Source: Clostridiales bacterium DTU032 (lineage in GTDB: Bacteria > Bacillota > Clostridia > Saccharofermentanales > DTU023). Taken from it: a DNA stretch of 36,446 nt. The stretch spans positions 3,004 through 39,449 of the forward strand of contig LFSM01000032.1 in NCBI GenBank assembly GCA_001512745.1, in the 5' to 3' direction. The notes below the pieces were generated by a model. The model made no database searches. It was not told where the DNA came from and was given only the letters and a program-made list of their open reading frames with translations. Made by a program: the position numbers and the translations under genes. Positions 26,038-34,921 of this stretch are shown one piece after another (the first letter of the stretch is position 1; each line of letters opens with the position of its first letter).

Positions 26038-26070
26038 CTTCAGTCTGACCCGGATCCGGACGGGCTGAAG
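26038..26070. other. Inverted repeat between glgB and glgC
   Basis: CTTCAGTCTG (26038-26047) can pair with CGGGCTGAAG (26061-26070), ten pairs including three G-U; the loop holds the palindrome CCGGATCCGG. No T tract follows on the plus strand, so it is not an ordinary terminator for glgB. It could be an RNA processing or stability element setting the glgB to glgC ratio. Confidence 0.45.
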
Positions 26071-26095
26071 AGGGGACAGAAGAAAGGATTGGAAA

Positions 26096-27361
26096 ATGGC
26101 GCATCAAAATGTGATAGCTATGATTTTAGCTGGCGGACAAGGGTCCCGCCTGGGAGTCTTAACGGAGTTTCTGGCCAAACCGGCAGTTCCTTTCGGGAGT
26201 CGTTACAGAATAATTGATTTCCCCTTAAGCAACTGTTCCAACTCAGGTATAGAAGCTGTTGGAGTTCTTACTCAGTACCAACCACTGCAGCTTAATTCCT
26301 ATATAGGAAACGGACACCCCTGGGATCTGGATCGTAATGATGGTGGTACCTATATTTTGCCGCCCTATATCAGCCAGGAAGGCAGTGACTGGTATCTGGG
26401 AACAGCAAACTCAATCTACCAGAACATTCCCTTTATCGACAGTTTTGGCCCCAAGCAGGTTGTCATACTATCCGGCGACCACGTCTACAAAATGGATTAT
26501 TCCAAGATGGTGAAAGCTCATACAGATATTGGAGCGGACGCAACTATTGCTGTAATCGAAGTGCCCTGGGAAGAGACCGAACGATTTGGCATCATGAACA
26601 CGGATAAAAATAAGCGCATTACAGAATTTGAAGAAAAGCCGGCTCACGCTAAAAGCAATCTGGCTTCTATGGGTGTTTATTGTTTTGACTGGCCAAGTCT
26701 GCGCCGCTGCCTGATCCAGGATGAGGCTGATCCTGACTCCAAGAACGATTTTGGTCATAATATTATTCCCAAGATGCTGGCCGAAGGCCTTTATCTTCAC
26801 GCCTACACCTTTAACGGCTATTGGAAAGATGTCGGAACGGTTAAGTCGCTTTGGGATACCAATATGGATGTACTGGATAAGCCGGATGAGATTGATCTGC
26901 ATGACGATTCCTGGACCATCTACAGCAAAAACCCCCAGCTCCCTTCCCACTATTTCGGGCCTGATGCAGTGGCTGAGAGAATCGCCATTAGTGACGGAGC
27001 CGAGGTGCACGGAGAAGTCAGACACTCGATTATCAGTGTAGGTGTGATGATTGAAGAGGGTGCCATAGTTGAAGATTCAATCATAATGCCGGGTGCAATT
27101 GTTAAATCAGGCTCCGTTCTGAAAAAATGCATAGTAGGCATGAATACAGTCATTGAATCTTCTGTGCGGATAACACCGGAAACGCATGATTTGTGCTCAT
27201 TCCTCAATGAGAAACTCTGTGAGGACGGCATTAGCGTCATAGGCCAGGATCTCATTATTCATAAGGGTGCCAAGATTTGTGGCAACTCGATGATCGGTCC
27301 GCAAGATGCCGTGACACATCCGCATATTGTTTCCGAAATGCCAAGCAGATATTCATATTAG
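26096..27361 (+). CDS. glgC: Glucose-1-phosphate adenylyltransferase, catalytic subunit
   Basis: Makes ADP-glucose from glucose-1-phosphate and ATP. The nucleotide loop is [25 protein letters not shown]. Further motifs: [37 protein letters not shown] with the metal-binding Asp, ERFGIM, EFEEKP and [10 protein letters not shown]. The C-terminal left-handed beta-helix ([24 protein letters not shown]) is complete. 421 residues. AAAGGA lies 8-10 bases before ATG 26096. glgD starts 11 bases after the stop. In the clostridial and Bacillus systems studied, GlgC works with GlgD as a mixed complex. Confidence 0.96.
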   Translation: MAHQNVIAMILAGGQGSRLGVLTEFLAKPAVPFGSRYRIIDFPLSNCSNSGIEAVGVLTQYQPLQLNSYIGNGHPWDLDRNDGGTYILPPYISQEGSDWYLGTANSIYQNIPFIDSFGPKQVVILSGDHVYKMDYSKMVKAHTDIGADATIAVIEVPWEETERFGIMNTDKNKRITEFEEKPAHAKSNLASMGVYCFDWPSLRRCLIQDEADPDSKNDFGHNIIPKMLAEGLYLHAYTFNGYWKDVGTVKSLWDTNMDVLDKPDEIDLHDDSWTIYSKNPQLPSHYFGPDAVAERIAISDGAEVHGEVRHSIISVGVMIEEGAIVEDSIIMPGAIVKSGSVLKKCIVGMNTVIESSVRITPETHDLCSFLNEKLCEDGISVIGQDLIIHKGAKICGNSMIGPQDAVTHPHIVSEMPSRYSY

Positions 27362-27371
27362 GAGGTAGAAA

Positions 27372-28478
27372 ATGTTAGTTAACGCTATGGGATTAATTCT
27401 GGCAGATAATCAGCGAGTTAAACTGGGACCTCTGAGCGAACCGCGCGCGCTTTCAGCCATGCCCTTTGCCGGCCGTTTCAGAATTATCGATTTTCTACTC
27501 TCAAACATGGTTAACAGTGGTATTAAGCGGGTAGGCGTAATAGCTCTTACCCGGTATAAATCTCTGATGGATCATTTAGGCACCGGTGCCTCCTGGGATC
27601 TGGACCGCATGAATCAGGGACTTTATCTGCTGCCACCTTATATCAATCCCCTGACCCGTTCATCAGATCGCTCTGACCTAAGCAGCATTATCGATTATAT
27701 CGAAAGCGGTTCTCAGGATTATGTTGTGATCACAGACTGCAATCTGGTCATGAACACCTTATACAATGACATTCTGGATCAACATTTGGATTCAGGGGCC
27801 GCCATCACGGTGATGTACAATCACGACGCTTATGAATATGGCATACCGAATATTTCGCTTACATTAGATGAAGATGAGCGTGTGACAGATGTATTAGTTG
27901 ACATGCAAAATCCGCCCTCTGACATCAGCGCAATTAATGTCGCAGTCATCAGAAGAGACCTGCTCTTGTCACTTTTGGAGGATGCACGCTCCCGTGGGGT
28001 GACAGACTTTACCTTTGTCAGAATTATGGAATACTATAAACAACTGGATGTAAGAGGCTGCGAACACAAGGGTGGGATTTTCCGTATCAACTCCATGGCG
28101 AATTACTTTAAGGCTTCCATGGGACTTTTTGATGATGAACTCCGGCATGAGCTTTTCTCAAGACAAAATCCGATATACACCAAGGTCAAGAATAAACAGC
28201 CCTGCCTGGTTGAAAGCGGCAGCAGAGTGAAGAATGTTTTGGCCTCAGATGGCTGCATCATTCAGGGGGACGTGGAGAATTGCGTACTTTTCCGCGGAGT
28301 TACCATCGGCAAAGGTGCGAAGCTTCGCAACTCGGTTATTTTCCAGGACACCCAGATATCAAATGACGTCAATTTGAACTATGTAGTTATCGACAAAGAC
28401 AGCGTAGTGAAAATGGGTGTCAAATTATTAGGTCATCCCGGCTTTCCTGTTGTTATTGGGAAAGGTTCGATCGTATAA
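27372..28478 (+). CDS. glgD: Glucose-1-phosphate adenylyltransferase-like regulatory subunit GlgD
   Basis: Paralogue of GlgC lacking its catalytic loop: the AGGxGxRL motif reads ADNQRVKLGPLSEPRALSAMPFAG, and the catalytic Asp block is VITDCNLVMNTLY instead of LSGDHVY. The nucleotidyltransferase fold (FRIIDFLLSNMVNSGI, WDLDRMNQGLYLLPPYI) and the beta-helix (VLASDGCIIQGDVENCVLFRGVTIGKGA) remain. At 368 residues it is shorter than GlgC. Known GlgD partners raise the activity of GlgC in a heteromer; that role is inferred here from order and sequence. The ribosome site AGGAGGT (27360-27366) is excellent. The gene lies between glgC and glgA. Confidence 0.94.
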   Translation: MLVNAMGLILADNQRVKLGPLSEPRALSAMPFAGRFRIIDFLLSNMVNSGIKRVGVIALTRYKSLMDHLGTGASWDLDRMNQGLYLLPPYINPLTRSSDRSDLSSIIDYIESGSQDYVVITDCNLVMNTLYNDILDQHLDSGAAITVMYNHDAYEYGIPNISLTLDEDERVTDVLVDMQNPPSDISAINVAVIRRDLLLSLLEDARSRGVTDFTFVRIMEYYKQLDVRGCEHKGGIFRINSMANYFKASMGLFDDELRHELFSRQNPIYTKVKNKQPCLVESGSRVKNVLASDGCIIQGDVENCVLFRGVTIGKGAKLRNSVIFQDTQISNDVNLNYVVIDKDSVVKMGVKLLGHPGFPVVIGKGSIV

Positions 28479-28502
28479 AGCCCTCAGGAGTGGGTTCTAT
28501 TT

Positions 28503-29963
28503 ATGAAAATTCTATTTGTAAGCTCGGAAATGAATCCATTGGCGGCAACAGGTGGATTGGGAGATGTCGTAGGATCGCTGCCACGGGTCTTGCGTCAGAA
28601 AGGACATGACGCACGCGTTATTCTTCCGCTTTATCGCCAGATAAAACAGGACTATTCTGAAGATCTTATCTTCATGCGCTGGTCCATGATTAAATTGGGC
28701 TGGCGCACTATGTACAGCGGCTTGTTCCGCCTTGACCTGGATGGACTTCCCGTATATCTGATCGATAACGAATTTTACTTCGGCCATGATAATCTCTATA
28801 TAGATTACAGCTTTGACATTGAGCGCTTCTCTTTTTTCCAGCGGGCCGTATTGGAGACTCTAGGTGAGGAGATGGGTTTTGAGCCGGACATTCTGCATCT
28901 CAATGACTGGCAGACAGGTATGATTCCTGTGATTCTGGAAGCGCATTATAAGTCCAAGGGCTACCACAAAAATGTCAATTGCGTGATGACCATTCACAAC
29001 CTGAAATATCAGGGGATACACGGTCGCGAACAAATCCAGGATCTCTTTGACTTGTCTGATGAATATATGTCAGAAGCCGGCGTTTTGAAAGATGGTGTTC
29101 CCAATTTTCTTAAAAGCGGCATACAGTATTCTAACCGTGTTACGACCGTTTCGCCCAACTATGCCAGAGAAATCATGACTGACTATTTCGGCGAAGGCCT
29201 CAATGGTTTGCTGGCAGCTCAGGGCTGGAAGGTGAGCGGTATTCTCAATGGCATTGACACTGAAAGCTATAATCCGGAAACCGATGTAGAAATTAAAGCA
29301 AATTACAGCCCTCATGCCTGGAAACGGGGTAAGGCGACCTGCAAGAAGGCTTTGCAGGCTGAACTTGCTTTAGCTCAGGATGCGAAAACTCCTCTATTTG
29401 TCATGGTAACCCGCCTGGTTGAGCAAAAAGGCCTGGATCTGCTGCTGTATATTATTGATGAACTTTTGGAGGAAAACGTGCAGCTGGCAGTACTCGGGAC
29501 CGGCAATCATGAATATGAACAGAGTTTAGCTGAGGCTGCGGGAAGACACCCGGACAAGATGCGGGCCCTGATCAAATTTGACGGTAAACTGGCCCGCCGC
29601 ATGTATAGCGCCGGTGACCTCTATCTGATGCCTTCACTCTTTGAACCCTGCGGTTTATCACAAATGATAGCCATGCGCTATGGCACTTTACCAATCGTTC
29701 GCCAGACAGGAGGCCTGGCTGATACGGTGCAGGCCTATGACAAGTTCAAAAACACAGGCAGCGGTTTCGGTTTTCTCAATATAAATGCTCACGAGCTGCT
29801 TTTTACAGCTAAAGAAGCCATTGCTGTCTACAGAAATAATCCTGATGCCTGGAAGCAGATGGTAGAGACAGCTATGCGCAGCGATTTTACCTGGGATAAG
29901 TCAGCAGACGAATATATTAAGTTATACGAGGATATTATGAAGGAGACGTCTCAGATTGACTGA
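28503..29963 (+). CDS. glgA: Glycogen synthase (GT5)
   Basis: Transfers glucose from ADP-glucose to the growing alpha-1,4 chain. Two Rossmann domains: the N-terminal half opens MKILFVSSEMNPLAATGGLGDVVGSLP, and the C-terminal half carries VTRLVEQKGLDLL (Arg and Lys phosphate contacts) and PSLFEPCGLSQMIAMRYG with the conserved Glu. The usual KTGG motif reads ATGG: residue 15 is Ala (codon 28545-28547) where E. coli has the nucleotide-sugar contact Lys15. HLNDWQTGMIP and TIHNLKYQG are standard. 486 residues. An AGGAG site lies 12 bases before ATG 28503. The end overlaps the GH13 gene by 8 bases. Confidence 0.96.
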   Translation: MKILFVSSEMNPLAATGGLGDVVGSLPRVLRQKGHDARVILPLYRQIKQDYSEDLIFMRWSMIKLGWRTMYSGLFRLDLDGLPVYLIDNEFYFGHDNLYIDYSFDIERFSFFQRAVLETLGEEMGFEPDILHLNDWQTGMIPVILEAHYKSKGYHKNVNCVMTIHNLKYQGIHGREQIQDLFDLSDEYMSEAGVLKDGVPNFLKSGIQYSNRVTTVSPNYAREIMTDYFGEGLNGLLAAQGWKVSGILNGIDTESYNPETDVEIKANYSPHAWKRGKATCKKALQAELALAQDAKTPLFVMVTRLVEQKGLDLLLYIIDELLEENVQLAVLGTGNHEYEQSLAEAAGRHPDKMRALIKFDGKLARRMYSAGDLYLMPSLFEPCGLSQMIAMRYGTLPIVRQTGGLADTVQAYDKFKNTGSGFGFLNINAHELLFTAKEAIAVYRNNPDAWKQMVETAMRSDFTWDKSADEYIKLYEDIMKETSQID

Positions 29964-31980
29964 TGTGAGGCTGGATCATTATATAAGTGACGAGCGCTAC
30001 AGATCTCCGCTGGGGGCGGTAGCTGCTAATACAAAGCTCACCCTGAGGATCGATGTTAATAAACCGGCGGAGGAGATAGAATCCGTCCGTGTTTATTATG
30101 CCTATGGGTTAATGCATTTCTTTCCCGGTTCCATTCCTATGGAATGTGATCTTACAGACGAAGAAGCGAGTTCTTTTGTTCAGACTATTCGCATGGACGA
30201 TGTTGCCGGCCTGTTCTATTACTGGTTTGAAGTCCGTCTGAAAGATCAACGTTATCGCTGGTGTTTTCCGGATCCGGACAGCTCAAACCTCCAGGGATAT
30301 ACACTCCTTGACAGCCTGCACTTTTCTCTGAACGGCACGGAAGAGATTCCCGGCTTTAAAGTGACGGTCCATGAAGAGAATTTTAAGACCCCCGACTGGA
30401 TGAAGGGTGCGGTGGTTTATCAAATATTCCCCGATCGTTTTAATCGTGGCGAGAATTTTGATAAAAAACGTATAGAAGCATATCTGAATTATGAAGAGAG
30501 AATCTGGCACGATGACTGGTCGGCAGATGTCGACATCAAAGGAAAAGCCGGTTTTCCTTATGAAGCCAACGATTTTTTCGGCGGTACTTTGCAGGGCATT
30601 AAGGAGAAGCTGCCCTATATAGCATCTTTTTCGGTTGATTGTATCTATCTCAACCCAATTTTCCAATCGCGTACTAACCACCGCTACGATACCGGCGATT
30701 ACTTCCGGATCGATCCGCTGCTGGGTACAGAAGAAGACTTTCGTGAGCTTTGTGCTGAAGCGGAAAAGTATAAAATTTCCTTGATTCTCGACGGTGTCTT
30801 CAGTCACACCGGTGCAGACAGCAGATATTTCAACAAATATGGCCGCTATGACAGTGTCGGTGCCTGGCAGGAAAAAACTGAAGGCAAGCTTTCTCCCTAC
30901 ACTGCCTGGTACAAGTTCACCGGTGATGCGGATACGGAAGTGCCGGCAGTAAAGGCTACCGGTAAAGATGAGCTGCTCTATGAGTCCTGGTGGGATTTTG
31001 ACAACCTGCCCAATGTCAGGGAAGAAGAACTATCCTATAAAGATTTTATCTGCGGTGAAGACGGCGTACTGGCTTATTGGCTAAAAGCCGGCGCCCGCGG
31101 TTACCGTCTGGACGTATCGGATGAAATACCCGATCCCTTCCTGCGTTCGCTGCGCCGGCGGGTAAAGGCGGTCAAAGAGGATGCTTATATTGTAGGTGAA
31201 GTCTGGGACGGACCGACATCGCAGATTAGTTACGGAGCTCACCGTGATTTTATTTTCGGTCGCACACACGATGCTACAACCAACTACCCGGCCCGGGAAA
31301 GCGCATTTTCCTGGCTGTTGGGTAATGAGGGAACAGAGAAAATCTGCAAGAGATTTAACTACTATCTGCTCATCATGCCGCGTGAAGCCTTATACGTAAT
31401 GCTGAATCCACTGGGCAGCCATGACACGGAGCGGGCAGTGAACGTCCTTTCCGGAGTTCCGACACCGGCCAGGCGTGAAGACCAGAAGAAACGCAGGCTC
31501 TCTCCTGAAGAAAGAAAGAAGGGAGAAGAGCGCCTGCTTCTGGCTCTGCTGATGCAGGTAGCTTTCCCCGGGGCAGTACAGCTTTATTATGGTGATGAAC
31601 GCGCTATGGAAGGTTTCAAGGATCCCTTTAACCGGCGCACTTATCCCTGGGATAAGGAAGAACCGGCTTTGACGGATCTCTTCCGTTCAATTCTTAATCT
31701 ACGCCATGAACATGCAGTTCTGCGCACAGGCGAGGTCGAAGTGAAGGCAGCCGACAGAGATGTCCTCGAGATCAGACGCTATCTTAATGCTCCCACACAT
31801 GATGGCGGGGACTGGACCGATGCCTTTGGCCGGCCTGCAGAGGGAGAAAAGAGTTTGACCTTCCTTTTCAATCGCTCGGAGCAGAAGTCAAAACCGCTTG
31901 ATTTGCTGGACGGTGCAAGTCTGCCTGCCATGACGGGAGTACTGATTTCAGGATCAGAAATTAAGTATTTCAGCAGCTAA
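29956..31980 (+). CDS. GH13 alpha-glucan hydrolase, neopullulanase/cyclomaltodextrinase type
   Basis: Hydrolyses maltodextrin or related alpha-glucans, probably in the cytoplasm because no signal peptide is seen. An N-terminal all-beta domain (about residues 20-120) resembles CBM34. The GH13 barrel then shows VVYQIFPDRFNRG, CIYLNPIFQSRTNHRYDTGDY, DGVFSHTG, RGYRLDVSDE with nucleophile Asp386, IVGEVWD with acid/base Glu415 and LGSHDTER with Asp490. The start is TTG 29956, ten bases after AAGGAG (29940-29945); it lies inside glgA, so translation is coupled. A C-terminal beta domain closes the protein (674 residues). The position at the end of the glycogen operon suggests trimming or breakdown of glycogen. 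The exact substrate is not certain. Confidence 0.9.
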   Translation: MTDVRLDHYISDERYRSPLGAVAANTKLTLRIDVNKPAEEIESVRVYYAYGLMHFFPGSIPMECDLTDEEASSFVQTIRMDDVAGLFYYWFEVRLKDQRYRWCFPDPDSSNLQGYTLLDSLHFSLNGTEEIPGFKVTVHEENFKTPDWMKGAVVYQIFPDRFNRGENFDKKRIEAYLNYEERIWHDDWSADVDIKGKAGFPYEANDFFGGTLQGIKEKLPYIASFSVDCIYLNPIFQSRTNHRYDTGDYFRIDPLLGTEEDFRELCAEAEKYKISLILDGVFSHTGADSRYFNKYGRYDSVGAWQEKTEGKLSPYTAWYKFTGDADTEVPAVKATGKDELLYESWWDFDNLPNVREEELSYKDFICGEDGVLAYWLKAGARGYRLDVSDEIPDPFLRSLRRRVKAVKEDAYIVGEVWDGPTSQISYGAHRDFIFGRTHDATTNYPARESAFSWLLGNEGTEKICKRFNYYLLIMPREALYVMLNPLGSHDTERAVNVLSGVPTPARREDQKKRRLSPEERKKGEERLLLALLMQVAFPGAVQLYYGDERAMEGFKDPFNRRTYPWDKEEPALTDLFRSILNLRHEHAVLRTGEVEVKAADRDVLEIRRYLNAPTHDGGDWTDAFGRPAEGEKSLTFLFNRSEQKSKPLDLLDGASLPAMTGVLISGSEIKYFSS

Positions 31981-32014
31981 GCAAGTCAGACCGGTCCAAT
32001 ATAGCTGGTTTAAA

Positions 32015-32040
32015 AAGGGCATCTCAGCCGAGATGCCCTT
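32015..32040 (-). terminator. Rho-independent terminator, minus strand (weak on plus)
   Basis: A perfect 11-bp stem (32015-32025 with 32030-32040) has a 4-base loop. On the minus strand the stem runs into a T tract (TTTTTA), so it terminates the lipoprotein gene. On the plus strand no T run follows, but the hairpin lies just after the glycogen operon and may also slow that transcript. Confidence 0.88.
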
Positions 32041-32064
32041 AGTAGCTAAATTTCCAATTAGAAA

Positions 32065-33012
32065 TTATTCTTTTTGTTTTGTCTCATGCTCAGCCGCAGC
32101 CAGAGCAGCCAGAGCTTTCTTCTTTTTCCGCTTCTTAGTGAAGTAGATGATCAAAATAATCAGTACAACGACCAGAATGACAGGGAAACCAACAGCTATG
32201 CCGATGAAGAGATACTGGGCAAGCAGGAGCAGGATCGTGCCCAGTCTGCTGAAACCATTGCTGATAAAGTATTTAACATGCTGCCAGGACAAAGGCTCCA
32301 GTTCGCTCGGCTTTTCGAGCAGAGGATCTTTTTCCTGATAGATATCAATATAAACCCGGGAATTGCTAGTCAGCAGTTCCAGACGATTTAAGCGCCCCTG
32401 CAGTGATTCAAGTTCCAGAGTCAGCTGGTCGATTTTAGCTTGCACCTGCAGTGTTTCATCGATAGTTTCAGCACTAGACAGCATCTCCCGGTAATGATTG
32501 AGCAGGTCACGAGTTGTTGCAAGTCTGGTTTCAGTATCATAGTAAGAATCGGTGACATCCTCACTGGTAACTGATTGACGCTCAATCTTAACACCGCTGT
32601 CGCCAATCTGGCGCAGGAAAAGATCCAGCTTGTCACCCGGCACTTCGACCGTCATCTGTATATAGATGTAGTTATTAATTTGTTGTGAGAAATCCGAGAC
32701 GAAACCTCCCAGTGAACTGGCTTTACTTTCAATGTCGGACTTCGTTTTGACCGGATCCGTCGAGACTATAGTCATATCCGCGTTTTTTATCACTCTTCGC
32801 GGTAAACTCGGATCTGCCGGGTTAACTGAATCAGGGTTTATGGACGGCAGATCCATATCCTCATCGGGAGCAAGAGATCCGTTGTAATCATTGGCATATT
32901 CAGGTTCTCGTGGTGCTGTGTCTTTATTTGCAACTGCTGAACAGCCACTGACAATAACGCTCAGGATCAGGAGCAGACTCAATAACAGGAGCAAAATATT
33001 TTTCTTTTTCAT
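32065..33012 (-). CDS. DUF4349-type lipoprotein with C-terminal membrane helix
   Basis: Envelope protein of unknown function. The start is ATG at 33012: AAAGGA lies 8 bases upstream, whereas the earlier ATG (33021) overlaps that site. The 315-residue product begins with a lipoprotein signal (MKKKNILLLLLSLLLILSV, then lipobox VSGC). A central domain RRVIKNADMTIVSTDPVKTKSDIE...LGGFVSDFSQQ is the DUF4349 family pattern. A coiled coil follows (ETIDETLQVQAKIDQLTLELESLQGRLNRLELL), then a transmembrane helix near residues 260-292 (LGTILLLLAQYLFIGIAVGFPVILVVVLIILIIYF) and a basic tail. The terminator at 32015 ends the gene, which is transcribed against the glycogen operon. Confidence 0.9.
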   Translation of the reverse strand: MKKKNILLLLLSLLLILSVIVSGCSAVANKDTAPREPEYANDYNGSLAPDEDMDLPSINPDSVNPADPSLPRRVIKNADMTIVSTDPVKTKSDIESKASSLGGFVSDFSQQINNYIYIQMTVEVPGDKLDLFLRQIGDSGVKIERQSVTSEDVTDSYYDTETRLATTRDLLNHYREMLSSAETIDETLQVQAKIDQLTLELESLQGRLNRLELLTSNSRVYIDIYQEKDPLLEKPSELEPLSWQHVKYFISNGFSRLGTILLLLAQYLFIGIAVGFPVILVVVLIILIIYFTKKRKKKKALAALAAAEHETKQKE

Positions 33013-33202
33013 ACTTGCCATCCTTTCTTTAAGGACACGACACTAGTGTTGCAGTGTAAGCTTTATTTTATTACAAGATGCTGAGCATGCATAGACATAG
33101 CAGCTGCCCTTAACTATTAAGACAGGAACAGCCGGTGAATATTCGCGATCCCGGCATATTCCGGTGCCTGCATAGATTGGTGCCAGGCACCAATCTATGC
33201 AC
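33013..33202. other. Gap between the lipoprotein gene and the ABC permease gene
   Basis: No gene is seen here. The lipoprotein promoter must lie in this stretch on the minus strand, but no convincing -35/-10 pair was found. ACACTAGTGT (33040-33049) is a perfect 10-base palindrome about 15 bases before the lipoprotein ribosome site and could be an operator. The 33-bp palindrome at 33169-33201 is listed separately. Confidence 0.4.
33169..33201. repeat. Perfect 33-bp palindrome after the ABC permease gene
   Basis: TGCATAGATTGGTGCC (33169-33184) is repeated exactly in reverse complement at 33186-33201 around a single A. It starts right after the stop codon of the minus-strand permease. No T tract follows on either strand, so it is not a standard intrinsic terminator. 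The core TGGTGCCAGGCACCA looks like dispersed palindromic repeats found in many genomes. Confidence 0.9.
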
Positions 33203-34921
33203 TCAGATCTCTACGCGCTCCAGCAGTTCCGATGCCATGCGTTGTGCCAGCCAGGTAAAGAAAGCGGTCAGACCCAGAGCAAGCACCAGCAAAAAGCTGC
33301 TGGTTATTGCCGAATTTCCATTAGTTACAGAATTGAGCAGGAAGCCAAAAGCTACAAAAACGCCGGCCAGCCCCATGCTGCCAAACATGCCGATCATGGC
33401 CGACTTAGAGTTTTTAACAGCCTGATTCTCCCTGGTCCAGTTCAGGGTAGGGTATTTCATATCGATGCAGATCCCGGCCATTTGTACCATATAGGTGCTG
33501 TTCCAGCCGATTATAGCAGCGACCAGGATCAGCAGCGGGGAAAACTTCAGGAAAGTTCCAATGACAAGAATGGTTAGCAGCCAGAGGGTACCGGATACAG
33601 ATATGCCGGGAAATACCCAGGCAATCAGCTGCCTGTGTGCGGCTGCCGGAATTAGTTTAGTGGTCTGAAAGGTCTGTCCCTGACGTGAAATTGCAGTAGA
33701 AGATGCCATGTTAAAGCTGCCGAAGAAGACACCGGCAGCGACAAATACCATTACAACAATCCAGAGATCTGACCGCCACCAGGCATCGCTCTGGAAGTAG
33801 GCAATCTGGTCGGCGAAAATTGAATCCATAGCATCACCGCCTGCTGTCCCGCCGATAATGCCGCCTAGTATCATGGCTACCGGCATAATTACTGAAGAGA
33901 GTATTGTCTGCATAAAGAAAGTAGGCGACCGCAGGAGCAGCTTCCATTCTTTGCTGATCAGAGCCCGGGTCTGTGAACGGGGTTTCAGGGCTTTGCGGAT
34001 CTGTTCCTCAGTCAGTACACGTACCGCTTGCGAGCCTTTGCTGCCGAGGACTCCCGGTAAATAGAGTTTACTGGCTGCAAAAAGCATGACAGCGACAGAG
34101 GCCATGTTTACTGCTGCCAGCAGAAAGAGATACAACAGCGACTGCCAGGAGTTTGCATTTCTCAGCATCAGGTCAGCGAAGAGGGAAGAAGGAATATAAC
34201 GAAGACCTGGACTATAAACGCTTTCGGGTATCAAGAGCCCCGGTGTCTGCTCCATCCCCATTTGAGATGAGACCCTGCTCATGGTTAGAGCAAAGGCCAT
34301 GATGACTACAGTGAAGATAAGGTTGGAAATCAACTGGAAACGGTCCTTATTACGGGCAAAACGTGTGAAACGCATCAGGAAAAAGACCGGGATCAGTAAA
34401 ATGGCAAAGGGAGCAATTGAATTCAAGAGTATAAATGGAAGAATCAGAAAATAAAAGCCCACAGTTCGTCCCGCTACTATCGCATGCGCCAGCAGAGCAG
34501 GCAGGAAGAATGAAGCCACAGCAACAAAAATGTATATAAAGGCTTCTGTCAGCTTGGAAGCAACGTAAGTTCCCGGCTTAATCGGCAAGGCCAGAAAAAA
34601 TTCAGTCTTATCTTCATGATAAAGCGATGAAATCCCTTGCATAAAACCAAAAATAACAGTTATTACCGGTATCATGAAGGCGACTGAAGATACAAACTGA
34701 TCTTCCATCCCTAAAAGCTTGAGTGTTCTGGTCATGGCTACTCCGAAGAAGGAGGAATAAACCATAATAACCGAATATGAAATAACCAGAGCCAGCCAGG
34801 GTTTTTCGGCAAATATTGAAGGCCTTTTGCGCTTTTTTCCAGCTCTCAACTCTCCGGAACCACCTATGCCCCTGATAGAATCGGAGATCAGAACACGCAA
34901 TAAGAGCAGATATTTTCTCAT
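33203..34921 (-). CDS. ABC exporter permease, large multi-helix subunit
   Basis: Membrane subunit partnered with the ATPase encoded just upstream. The 572-residue product has about twelve hydrophobic segments in two halves separated by a basic cytoplasmic region (TEEQIRKALKPRSQTRALISKEWKLLLRSP near residues 305-335). The N-terminus is basic and cytoplasmic (RAGKKRKRPSIF). It resembles ABC-2-type exporters of the putative ABC_tran_2 type rather than importers, and no binding-protein gene is present. The ATG overlaps the stop of the ATPase gene by four bases (ATGA), so the two are made together. Substrate unknown; drug, peptide or lipid export are possible. It ends just before the 33-bp palindrome. 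Confidence 0.85.
   Translation of the reverse strand: MRKYLLLLRVLISDSIRGIGGSGELRAGKKRKRPSIFAEKPWLALVISYSVIMVYSSFFGVAMTRTLKLLGMEDQFVSSVAFMIPVITVIFGFMQGISSLYHEDKTEFFLALPIKPGTYVASKLTEAFIYIFVAVASFFLPALLAHAIVAGRTVGFYFLILPFILLNSIAPFAILLIPVFFLMRFTRFARNKDRFQLISNLIFTVVIMAFALTMSRVSSQMGMEQTPGLLIPESVYSPGLRYIPSSLFADLMLRNANSWQSLLYLFLLAAVNMASVAVMLFAASKLYLPGVLGSKGSQAVRVLTEEQIRKALKPRSQTRALISKEWKLLLRSPTFFMQTILSSVIMPVAMILGGIIGGTAGGDAMDSIFADQIAYFQSDAWWRSDLWIVVMVFVAAGVFFGSFNMASSTAISRQGQTFQTTKLIPAAAHRQLIAWVFPGISVSGTLWLLTILVIGTFLKFSPLLILVAAIIGWNSTYMVQMAGICIDMKYPTLNWTRENQAVKNSKSAMIGMFGSMGLAGVFVAFGFLLNSVTNGNSAITSSFLLVLALGLTAFFTWLAQRMASELLERVEI

Noticed and set aside
32074-32391. Plus-strand open frame opposite the DUF4349 lipoprotein gene
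   Set aside because: No ribosome site and no recognisable domain; the minus strand has a lipobox protein with a coiled coil and membrane helix.
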